Of a stretch of DNA of 64,000 nt, positions 34,935 through 42,232 are shown piece after piece. The stretch covers positions 29,553 through 93,552 of the forward strand of contig JAETQI010000012.1 of assembly GCA_021770755.1 (NCBI GenBank), in the 5' to 3' direction. Below the pieces are notes generated by a model, which ran no database searches, was not told where the DNA came from, and saw only the letters and a program-made list of their open reading frames with translations. This DNA comes from Lachnospiraceae bacterium (lineage in GTDB: Bacteria; Bacillota; Clostridia; Lachnospirales; Lachnospiraceae). The stretch's first letter is position 1, and every line of letters begins with the position of its first letter. A program made the position numbers and the translations under genes.

Positions 34935-35492
34935 ATGCATATCGATTTATTTAAACATGAGGATAACTGGCAGGATATCAAGGATTCCGCCATGAATACG
35001 ATCAACAAGACAACGGGCAGATATCCCGATTCTGAGTGGAAGAGGAGGCTGATCCTGTCGGAGCATTCCCCGATCAGGCGCATGCGGTTTTACTGGCGGT
35101 GGAAGGATCTGAAATCGTGGGTGAGTGTCCACATGGTGCGGCACAAGATCGGGATCGAGCACTGGGTATCGACGCAGCGGAGCGACCGGACAGGCGTTGA
35201 CCGCGATGAGCTGCCGCAGGGAGCGCTGGTCAATCATGCGTGCGAGGCGGACGCGCAGGCGTTGATCAATATCAGTCGCAAACGTCTGTGCAACTGCGCG
35301 AGTCCGGAGACGCGGGAGGCGTGGCAGCTTGTCAAGGAGCAGATCGCCAGGACAGAACCGGAGCTTGCGAGCTGCATGGTCAGGGAATGTATCTACAGAG
35401 GCTTCTGTCCGGAGATGTTTTCCTGCGGATACCACAAGACGGAGGATTTTCAGCAAGAGCTTGCCGAGTACCGGAAGGGGATCAATGAATAG
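34935..35492 (+). CDS. ThyX-like (flavin-dependent thymidylate synthase fold) protein
   Basis: 185 residues. EHSPIRRMRFYWRW, then VRHKIGIEHWVSTQRSDR corresponds to the ThyX signature RHR-x7-S, with Lys for the third Arg. It is shorter and divergent: FAD and dUMP residues seen in typical ThyX are only partly kept, and several Cys occur late (CNCASPET, CMVRECIYRGFC). It could be a true thymidylate synthase or a repurposed fold of phage type. Confidence 0.7.
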   Translation: MHIDLFKHEDNWQDIKDSAMNTINKTTGRYPDSEWKRRLILSEHSPIRRMRFYWRWKDLKSWVSVHMVRHKIGIEHWVSTQRSDRTGVDRDELPQGALVNHACEADAQALINISRKRLCNCASPETREAWQLVKEQIARTEPELASCMVRECIYRGFCPEMFSCGYHKTEDFQQELAEYRKGINE

Positions 35493-35632
35493 ATGTTCTC
35501 TGCATTGAATACGGATTTCACTGCATTCACGCAAAACCTATTGTGTGAAATGATACGATGCGGTAAAGTGTACTTATCAGGAGCGTGCAGAAGAAAACCG
35601 CAGGCTTCCTGACAGGGAAAGGAGGAGGTATC

Positions 35633-36073
35633 ATGACAAACACAATGGTATGGCTGGCTGCCATGATCATACTCATCATCATCGAGATCGTGACAGTGGG
35701 ATTGACGACGATCTGGTTTGCGATCGGTGCACTGGTGGCGATCATTGTCTCCATGCTGGGCGGGGGACTCATACTCCAGATGACGGTATTTCTGCTGATA
35801 TCACTTGGCATGCTGATCTTCACAAGGCCCTTGGCGGTAAGGTACATAAACAATACGCGCACAAGGACGAACTACGAGGGGATCATCGGCAAGGTCGTGC
35901 GGATCACGCAGGATGTCGACAACATCGTAGGAAAAGGCTGTGCCGTGGTAAACGGTCAGGAATGGACGGTGCGGGCCGCGGATGACCAGAACAAGATCGC
36001 AGCGGGTAGTCTGGCAAAGGTGGTCGATATCAAGGGCGTGAGACTGATCGTTGAAAAGTACGAGGAGGCATGA
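35633..36073 (+). CDS. NfeD-family membrane protein
   Basis: 146 residues: two or three membrane helices (MVWLAAMIILIIIEIVTVGLTTIWFAIGALVAI...) followed by a soluble OB-fold domain (GIIGKVVRITQDVDNIVGKGCAVVNGQEWTVRA), the short NfeD1b type. NfeD proteins partner SPFH proteins in membrane microdomains; the SPFH gene is 60 bases downstream. ATG 35633 follows GGAGGAGG. Confidence 0.9.
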   Translation: MTNTMVWLAAMIILIIIEIVTVGLTTIWFAIGALVAIIVSMLGGGLILQMTVFLLISLGMLIFTRPLAVRYINNTRTRTNYEGIIGKVVRITQDVDNIVGKGCAVVNGQEWTVRAADDQNKIAAGSLAKVVDIKGVRLIVEKYEEA

Positions 36074-36133
36074 TAGAAAACAGATCATAGGTGCAGGAGA
36101 ACTGATTGAAAGTTATGAGGAGGAGGAAACAGT

Positions 36134-37048
36134 ATGATAGAGATTTTATTGATCATTTTATTCATTATCATCGTCCTTTTGGCGGTGAATGTGCGCATCG
36201 TGCCGCAGGCTTCGGCATACGTTATCGAGCGTCTCGGCGGGTATGACACTACATGGGGCGTGGGACTTCACTTCAAGATACCGCTTCTGGACAGGGTTGC
36301 CAAGAGGGTCAATCTGAAGGAGCAGGTGGTGGATTTCCCGCCGCAGCCCGTGATCACCAAGGATAACGTCACGATGCAGATCGACACGGTCGTGTTTTTC
36401 CAGATCACGGATCCGAAGATGTTTGCATACGGTGTGGACAATCCGATCATGGCGATCGAGAAGCTGACGGCGACGACGCTGAGAAATATCATCGGTGAGA
36501 TGGAGCTTGACCAGACACTGACGTCGAGGGAGATCATCAATACGAATATGCGTTCGGCGCTTGACGTTGCCACAGACCCGTGGGGCATCAAGGTGAACCG
36601 CGTCGAGCTGAAGAACATTATCCCGCCTGAGGCGATCCGAAATGCGATGGAGAAGCAGATGAAGGCAGAGCGTGAGAGACGTGAGGCAATCCTCCGCGCG
36701 GAAGGTGAGAAGAAGTCGACGATCCTTGTCGCAGAAGGCCAGAAGGAATCTGCGATCCTCGAGGCGGAGGCGGAGAAGCAGGCTGCGATCCTCCGCGCGG
36801 AAGCTGAGAAGGAGAGAAAGATCCGCGAGGCGGAAGGTCAGGCTGAGGCGATCCGTGTCGTACAGATGGCGAATGCGGAGGGTATAAAGTTCCTGAAGGA
36901 TGCGGGTGCCGACGAGGCAGTGCTCACGATCAAGAAGCTCGAGGCATTTGAGAAGGCGGCGAACGGCAGTGCGACAAAGATCATTATCCCGTCAGAGATC
37001 CAGGGCGTGGCAGGGCTTGCAAAATCGGTCGGGGAGATCTTGAAGTAA
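36134..37048 (+). CDS. SPFH/band 7 (stomatin-like, QmcA-type) protein
   Basis: 304 residues: N-terminal membrane segment (residues 2-20), SPFH domain from VPQASAYVIERLGGYDTTW to about residue 175, then a long Ala/Glu coiled coil (ERERREAILRAEGEKK...) and a C-terminal IIIPSEIQGVAG tail. Acts as an oligomeric membrane scaffold, with the NfeD protein upstream. GAGGAGGAAACAGT precedes the ATG. Confidence 0.93.
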   Translation: MIEILLIILFIIIVLLAVNVRIVPQASAYVIERLGGYDTTWGVGLHFKIPLLDRVAKRVNLKEQVVDFPPQPVITKDNVTMQIDTVVFFQITDPKMFAYGVDNPIMAIEKLTATTLRNIIGEMELDQTLTSREIINTNMRSALDVATDPWGIKVNRVELKNIIPPEAIRNAMEKQMKAERERREAILRAEGEKKSTILVAEGQKESAILEAEAEKQAAILRAEAEKERKIREAEGQAEAIRVVQMANAEGIKFLKDAGADEAVLTIKKLEAFEKAANGSATKIIIPSEIQGVAGLAKSVGEILK

Positions 37049-37084
37049 GAGTAATATGGGATCAGGGACAGGAGGGAAGCGGAC

Positions 37085-37816
37085 ATGACAAGGATATTGA
37101 TACTGGAGGACAGTAAGGAGTGCCTGGAGGCGATTACTGTGATGGTAGAGAGGGTATCCGGACATGTGCGTGCTGTTCCGGTAAACAGTCTGGAGGAGGC
37201 GAGGGCTGCGCTCGGCGGGGAGGCGCAGCCGCCCTTCCAGGCTTTTTTGCTCGATATTAATCTGCAGACAGATGACAGCAGCGATATTTCCGGAATCACC
37301 TTTGCGCGGGAGGTGCGCATGAGAAAGGAGTACGCCTTCACGCCGATCATTATGATCACCTCGCTGGCAAACATGGAGCTGACCGCCTACAGGGAGCTTC
37401 ACTGTTACCAGTATCTTGTAAAGCCGTACAATGAGGAGGATATTAGGAAGCTTGTTGGAAAACTGCTTTTTTTGTCACAGCAGGGGGAGACGAGGGAGGA
37501 CTATGTGGTCGTCAGGAAGGACAGTATCAATTACAAGATCTTCTGCAAGGATATCGTGTGTATCAAAGCGGTGCCAAGGGGAGTGAACTTTGTACTCTTG
37601 AAGGAAGAGATGAAGGTCTTATATCTTTCCATAAAACAACTGCTCGAAAAGCTTCCCGGTGAAAGATTTCTGCAGGTGCACCGCATGTGCGTGGTGAACC
37701 AGGATCATATCGATTATGTGGATACCGTGAACGGGCTGATCAGCATGAAAAACGGCGAGCAGGTGGAGATCGGTATCACCTACAAGAATGAGATCCGAAA
37801 AAGACTGGGAATGTAA
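37085..37816 (+). CDS. LytTR response regulator (AgrA/VirR type)
   Basis: 243 residues. Receiver domain: ILILEDS with acidic E8-D9, phosphoacceptor D57 in FLLDIN, switch Lys in YLVKPYNEED. C-terminal LytTR DNA-binding domain from about residue 140 (VCIKAVPRGVNFVLL, FLQVHRMCVVNQDHI). Fourteen bases before its kinase gene. AgrA-like regulators often respond to peptide signals; no peptide or AgrB gene is present here. Confidence 0.93.
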   Translation: MTRILILEDSKECLEAITVMVERVSGHVRAVPVNSLEEARAALGGEAQPPFQAFLLDINLQTDDSSDISGITFAREVRMRKEYAFTPIIMITSLANMELTAYRELHCYQYLVKPYNEEDIRKLVGKLLFLSQQGETREDYVVVRKDSINYKIFCKDIVCIKAVPRGVNFVLLKEEMKVLYLSIKQLLEKLPGERFLQVHRMCVVNQDHIDYVDTVNGLISMKNGEQVEIGITYKNEIRKRLGM

Positions 37817-37830
37817 AGGGGAGCATCATC

Positions 37831-38679
37831 ATGGCTGAACTTGGCAGGAAATTTTTATACAGGATCTTTTGCGTGGTCGCGCTGATCATCACATTGTATC
37901 TGCTTGTCGACCTGTATCTGAGCCACACACTGGATATCAAAGTGATGGTTCTGTTTGGCATCGTATTTTCTGTGATCATACTGGGACTGCTGGACTGGAT
38001 GCAGAACTATGCGGCGCTGCGGCGCCAGGAACAGGAGCTGAAGATCTACAAGCTCTACATAAAGCCGATGGAGGAGCTGACCAAAGATATCCGGGCGCGG
38101 CAGCATGAGTTTGACAATCATATGAATGCGATACTGAACATGCATGTGACGATCGCGGATTACGATGAGCTCGTGGAGGCGCAGTCAGCGTACTGCAAGG
38201 ACATCTACGAGGACAAGTCGCGCTGCAATCCGGCGCTCCTGCGGATATCGGACAAGATACTGGCAGGATTTCTGTACAGCAAGATCATCAGTGCGCCCGG
38301 ATATATTGATATCGATATACAGGTGCTGAGCCAGGAGATCGTGACACCGGTGTCAGAACACGCGCTGGTCGAGATCATCGGGACACTCACGGACAATGCG
38401 TTCGAGGCGGCAACACCTGAGAGGAACAAAGTGGAGATGGTGCTCGACGCCCAGAATGACAAGCTGATCTTTGCGATCAGGAATCAGGTGGAAGATCTGA
38501 CGATGAGTGAGATCGCGTGTTTTTTTGAAAAGGGATACACGACGAAGGATAACCGCGAGGGCAGGGGACTGGGACTCTATCAGGCAAACCAGATCGCAAA
38601 GCGCCACAGGGGGGAGATCACGGTGGAGCTGTCAGAACAGGAGCATGGGCAGGAGATCTGCTTCCGGGTAGAAATCTGA
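37831..38679 (+). CDS. GHKL sensor histidine kinase (AgrC-like)
   Basis: 282 residues: two membrane helices (residues 10-28 and 35-52), then phosphoacceptor region RQHEFDNHMNAI, N-box TLTDNAFEAA and G-box GRGLGLYQANQIAKRH of the GHKL/HPK10 class. The sensor part is minimal, with only a short outer loop, so the signal is likely sensed in the membrane or inside the cell. Paired with the LytTR regulator upstream. Confidence 0.92.
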   Translation: MAELGRKFLYRIFCVVALIITLYLLVDLYLSHTLDIKVMVLFGIVFSVIILGLLDWMQNYAALRRQEQELKIYKLYIKPMEELTKDIRARQHEFDNHMNAILNMHVTIADYDELVEAQSAYCKDIYEDKSRCNPALLRISDKILAGFLYSKIISAPGYIDIDIQVLSQEIVTPVSEHALVEIIGTLTDNAFEAATPERNKVEMVLDAQNDKLIFAIRNQVEDLTMSEIACFFEKGYTTKDNREGRGLGLYQANQIAKRHRGEITVELSEQEHGQEICFRVEI

Positions 38680-38687
38680 TAAAATTG

Positions 38688-38716
38688 TTGACAATATGGT
38701 ATATATGCCATAGTAT
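38688..38716 (+). promoter_or_regulatory. Promoter with near-palindrome before XRE gene
   Basis: TTGACA (38688-38693), 17-base spacer, TAGTAT. The spacer holds ATGGTATATATGCCAT, an imperfect palindrome positioned for autorepression. Confidence 0.6.
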
Positions 38717-38777
38717 AGATGTATAAACACATAAAGAGGCGACGGATGGAATTTAGAAATGTGTGGTGATTTATGAT

Positions 38778-39068
38778 ATGAAAACACTTGATGAATATTT
38801 GGATGATCAGTTACAGACTGATGAATTTAGGAAAGAGTGGGAAGACAGCCAGCCTGAAATGGATGTGATCCGTGCGATGGTGGACGCCAGAATATCACAG
38901 AACCTTTCTCAAAAAGAACTTGCCGAGCGAACAGGGATTGATCAGGCCGATATCAGCAAACTGGAAAACGGGACGAGGAATCCATCATTAAAATTGCTAA
39001 AAAGACTTGCCGATGGCATGGGAATGACATTAAAACTGGAATTTATTCCGAAAAAATCAGTGCAATGA
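38778..39068 (+). CDS. XRE-family HTH protein, HigA-like antitoxin type
   Basis: About 96 residues: an N-terminal helix (KTLDEYLDDQLQTDEFRKEWEDS) and an XRE domain (LSQKELAERTGIDQADISKLENGTRNPSLKLLKRLA). This layout is typical of HigA-type antitoxins placed second after a HigB toxin. Only a stub is found in front: ATG 38746 gives MEFRNVW then a stop, so a toxin, if once present, is lost. ATG 38778 is chosen on family length; GTG codons at 38763/38766 are in frame. Confidence 0.82.
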   Translation: MKTLDEYLDDQLQTDEFRKEWEDSQPEMDVIRAMVDARISQNLSQKELAERTGIDQADISKLENGTRNPSLKLLKRLADGMGMTLKLEFIPKKSVQ

Positions 39069-39072
39069 TATA

Positions 39073-39127
39073 GTTACAGCTCACACAGGACTTAACAGTA
39101 AATGCTAAGTCCTGTGTGAACTGTAAC
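39073..39127. repeat. Long near-perfect hairpin without T-run
   Basis: 22-base arms 39073-39094 and 39106-39127 (core CACACAGGACTTA/TAAGTCCTGTG) pair with one mismatch around an 11-base loop. No T-run follows, so either a Rho-independent terminator that lost its tail, an mRNA end stabiliser, or a miniature inverted-repeat element. Confidence 0.65.
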
Positions 39128-39177
39128 ATATATATACGATAATTAATTTTACGATTGACGGGAGGAGGAATTGACAT

Positions 39178-39906
39178 ATGCTGGAACTAAGAAATATATC
39201 CTACCACGTTGAGGACGAGGACGGAAAGGATATATTAAATCATATCAACTTAAAGATAGACGATCGGTTTACGGCGATCACAGGGCCAAACGGGGGTGGG
39301 AAATCCACGCTTGCCAGGATGATCGCAGGGATCATACAGCCGACAGAAGGACAGATCATCTTTGAAGGGCAGGACATCACAGACATGTCCATCACGGACC
39401 GTGCAAATCTGGGTATCAGCTTTGCCTTTCAGCAGCCGGTAAGGTTTAAGGGCATCACAGTGCTCGATCTGATCAGGCTGGCAGCCGGGGAGAAGCTCAG
39501 CATCGAGGGCGCGTGCAAGTATCTTGCCGAGGTGGGACTTTGCGCGCGGGATTATATTAACCGTGAGGTGAACAGCAGCCTTTCCGGTGGGGAACTCAAG
39601 CGGATCGAGATCGCGACTGTGATCGCCAGAGGCATGAAGCTGTCCGTGTTTGACGAGCCGGAGGCGGGGATCGATCTTTGGAGTTTTCAGAATCTGATCA
39701 AAGTATTCGAGAAGATGCACGACAAGACGCAGGGAAATATCGTGATCATCTCCCACCAGGAGCGCATTCTGGACATAGCGGACAAGATCGTGGTGATCGC
39801 AAACGGCGAGATACAGAATATAGGGACGAAGGAGGAGATACTGCCGGGCCTGTTGAGCGGCAATCTTGAGTGCAAACATAATGCGGGAGGGTGTATCCAT
39901 GGATGA
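39178..39906 (+). CDS. sufC: SufC-like Fe-S assembly ATPase
   Basis: 242 residues, ABC ATPase: Walker A GPNGGGKS, signature SLSGGELKR, Walker B KLSVFDEPEAGID, H-loop ISHQ. SufC energises the SufB/D scaffold for iron-sulfur cluster assembly. The preceding GGGAGGAGGAATTGACAT is a strong ribosome site. The stop overlaps the sufB start by eight bases, so the two proteins are made together. No sufS or sufU is in the vicinity. Confidence 0.88.
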   Translation: MLELRNISYHVEDEDGKDILNHINLKIDDRFTAITGPNGGGKSTLARMIAGIIQPTEGQIIFEGQDITDMSITDRANLGISFAFQQPVRFKGITVLDLIRLAAGEKLSIEGACKYLAEVGLCARDYINREVNSSLSGGELKRIEIATVIARGMKLSVFDEPEAGIDLWSFQNLIKVFEKMHDKTQGNIVIISHQERILDIADKIVVIANGEIQNIGTKEEILPGLLSGNLECKHNAGGCIHG

Positions 39907-40816
39907 GATTCAGAAGACATTGCTGATGCAGGTGGCAGATTTGCATGAAGTGCCTGCCGGCGCTTACAATATCCGCGCGAACGGGGAGGCGGCAGGCAGG
40001 CGTTCGACGGAGCATATCGAGATCGTGCCCAAGGAGGATAAGCCTGGGATCGATATTTTTATCAGGCCGGGCACGAAAAAGGAGAGCGTGCATATCCCGG
40101 TGCTGATGACACAGACGGGGCTTAAAGAGCTGGTGTACAACGACTTTCATATCGGGGAGGACTGTGATGTCACGATCGTGGCGGGATGCGGGATTCATAA
40201 CGGCGGCGACAAGGCAAGCGAACACAGCGGGATCCATTCTTTCTATATCGGAAAAAATGCGAAGGTTCGCTATGTGGAGAAACACTATGGTTCTGGTGAA
40301 GGTACCGGCGAGCGCGTGATGAATCCGGAGACGGTTGTGAATATGGACGAGAACAGCTACATGGAGATGGACACTGTGCAGATCCGGGGGGTGGACTCCA
40401 CGGACAGGGTTACGAGGGCTAAGCTTGGAAAAGGTGCACAGCTCGTCATCAGGGAAAAGCTGATGACACATGGGAAGCAGAAGGCGACGACCAATTTCTA
40501 TGTGGATCTGGATGGCGAGGACTCCAGTACCAACGTGATCTCGCGCTCGGTGGCGAAGGATTCGTCGGAGCAGATTTTTTATTCGCACATAAACGGAAAC
40601 AACAAGTGCGCAGGACACTCCGAGTGTGACGCGATCATCATGGACAACGCGGTGGTGCGCGCGATCCCGGAGATCACGGCGAACAATATTGATGCAAGCC
40701 TGATCCACGAGGCTGCGATCGGAAAGATCGCGGGCGAACAGTTGATCAAGCTCATGACGCTGGGGCTCACGGAGGCACAGGCTGAGGAGCAGATCGTAAA
40801 CGGATTTCTAAAGTAA
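39899..40816 (+). CDS. sufB: Single SufB/SufD-family scaffold protein
   Basis: 305 residues, shorter than E. coli SufB or SufD. The parallel beta-helix core is seen (GIHSFYIGKNAKVRYVEKHYG, TNFYVDLDGEDSSTNVISRS) and the C-terminal SufB-like end LIHEAAIGKIAGEQL. The cysteine that E. coli SufB uses in the preceding strand seems replaced (ITANNID), while HSECDAI keeps another Cys. With only one scaffold gene the complex would be a SufB2C2-type minimal system (SMS), as described for archaea and anaerobes. Confidence 0.85.
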   Translation: MDEIQKTLLMQVADLHEVPAGAYNIRANGEAAGRRSTEHIEIVPKEDKPGIDIFIRPGTKKESVHIPVLMTQTGLKELVYNDFHIGEDCDVTIVAGCGIHNGGDKASEHSGIHSFYIGKNAKVRYVEKHYGSGEGTGERVMNPETVVNMDENSYMEMDTVQIRGVDSTDRVTRAKLGKGAQLVIREKLMTHGKQKATTNFYVDLDGEDSSTNVISRSVAKDSSEQIFYSHINGNNKCAGHSECDAIIMDNAVVRAIPEITANNIDASLIHEAAIGKIAGEQLIKLMTLGLTEAQAEEQIVNGFLK

Positions 40817-40866
40817 AAAGTTAGTTGCAATTTTTTATAAATAAAAAACGAAAGAGAGGTAGTACT

Positions 40867-41409
40867 ATGGAGGCGATCAAGTGTATCGAGACAAGGAGAA
40901 GTATCAGAAAGTTCAAGGCAGAGCAGGTTCCGCATGAGACCATGCAGGAGATCGTGGCGGCAGCGGCCTATGCGCCATCGTGGAAAAATACACAGGTGAC
41001 GCGGTATGCCGTGGTTGAGGATCCGCAGATCAAGGCGAGGATCGCGGAGGAGGCAACGCTTGGATTTGAGCACAACAGCGGGATCATCAAGAACTGTGCC
41101 GCGCTTGTCGTAGTCAACATGGTGCACGGCAGGAGCGGTTTTGAGAGAGATGGTTCCTACACGACATCGAAGGAGGACCGCTGGGAAGTGTTCGACGCAG
41201 GACTTGCGACACAGACCTTCTGTCTGGCGGCACATGACAAGGGCGTGGGCACTGTCATTCTTGGCATCTTTGACGAGGCGAAGGTGGCGGAGATCATCGG
41301 TGCTGAGGACGGACAGAAAGTGGCGGCGCTCGTGGCAGTGGGGTATGCAGATGAAGAGCCGGCTGCACCTAAGAGAAAGAGCGTGGATGAACTTGTGAAG
41401 TTTATGTAG
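40867..41409 (+). CDS. Nitroreductase family FMN oxidoreductase
   Basis: 180 residues: IETRRSIRKFKAEQV at the N-terminus (FMN phosphate Arg pair), YAPSWKNTQ, and GVGTVILGIFDE near the end, all typical of the family. FMN/NAD(P)H-dependent reductase of unknown substrate. GAGAGGTAGTACT before ATG 40867; the open frame upstream is not needed. A terminator follows. Confidence 0.92.
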   Translation: MEAIKCIETRRSIRKFKAEQVPHETMQEIVAAAAYAPSWKNTQVTRYAVVEDPQIKARIAEEATLGFEHNSGIIKNCAALVVVNMVHGRSGFERDGSYTTSKEDRWEVFDAGLATQTFCLAAHDKGVGTVILGIFDEAKVAEIIGAEDGQKVAALVAVGYADEEPAAPKRKSVDELVKFM

Positions 41410-41427
41410 ATTGTATGGGGTTTGAGA

Positions 41428-41469
41428 GGTATAAGGTTTTTGTGGGAAATGAAGACCTTATACCTTTTT
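41428..41469 (+). terminator. Terminator after nitroreductase gene
   Basis: GGTATAAGGT (41428-41437) pairs with ACCTTATACC (41455-41464), followed by TTTTTA. Directly after the T-run begins TGCACACGGGGTG, a fragment of the dispersed repeat. Confidence 0.75.
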
Positions 41470-41517
41470 ATGCACACGGGGTGTAAGGTAAACATATAAA
41501 AGCAGGAGGACATTGAG

Positions 41518-42051
41518 ATGACGATTCAAACCGAAAATGAAATGTGGGATCTATACACGAAGGACAGAGAGAAAACAGGCAGGCTGCACAGGCGCGGGGA
41601 TGCGATGAAGGACGGGGAATATCACCTTGTGATCCATGTCTGCATCTTTAACAGCAGGAATGAACTGCTGATTCAGCAGAGGCAGTCCTTTAAGGAGGAC
41701 TGGCCGGACATGTGGGATCTGACAGCGGCGGGATCCGCCCTGCAGGGAGAGAACAGTTGTCAGGCAGCAGAGCGGGAAGTGGCAGAGGAGCTTGGGCTAA
41801 AGATCGACCTGTCGGACAGGCGGGCGGATTTTACGATCAACTTCGATTGCGGATTTGACGATTATTTCCTGCTGGAGCAGGAGGTTGATATCACACAACT
41901 CCATCTGCAGGAGGAGGAAGTGCAGGATGTGCGGTGGTGCAGCAAGGAGGAAGCCCTCAGGATGCAGGAGGAGGGAAGGATGATCCCATACTGGTTTTTG
42001 GATAAACTGTTTGAGGTCAGGGGAATGTGCGATGCCCACGGAAGGCGGTAA
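41518..42051 (+). CDS. Nudix hydrolase
   Basis: 177 residues with a complete Nudix box: G-SALQG-E-x7-REVAEELGL (GX5EX7REUXEEXGU). The MWDLYTKDREKTGRLHRRGD opening and HLVIHVCIFNSRNELLIQQR resemble the IPP-isomerase/YfcD-like subgroup. Hydrolyses a nucleoside-diphosphate-linked substrate; identity unknown. AGCAGGAGGACATTGAG precedes the ATG. Confidence 0.93.
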   Translation: MTIQTENEMWDLYTKDREKTGRLHRRGDAMKDGEYHLVIHVCIFNSRNELLIQQRQSFKEDWPDMWDLTAAGSALQGENSCQAAEREVAEELGLKIDLSDRRADFTINFDCGFDDYFLLEQEVDITQLHLQEEEVQDVRWCSKEEALRMQEEGRMIPYWFLDKLFEVRGMCDAHGRR

Positions 42052-42232
42052 GGCGAGTGTGTTAAGAATGGTGATGTGAAGGTTATGGACGTTGCTTACA
42101 TGATGCAACTTTGATGCAATTCTGATACAATCATGATGTATTTCCGGTGTAAAATAGGGATTTACAGGAAAATCACTTGGAGTCTCCTGGTAACAGTATA
42201 CAGGATAGCTCATTGCACAGGAGGATACTGGG

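Noticed and set aside
36660..36850. Tandem-repeat-like GAGGCGGAA pattern
   Set aside because: It encodes the Ala/Glu coiled coil of the SPFH protein, not a separate repeat.
37085..38679. Complete agr quorum-sensing locus
   Set aside because: No AgrB or AgrD-like gene on either strand nearby.
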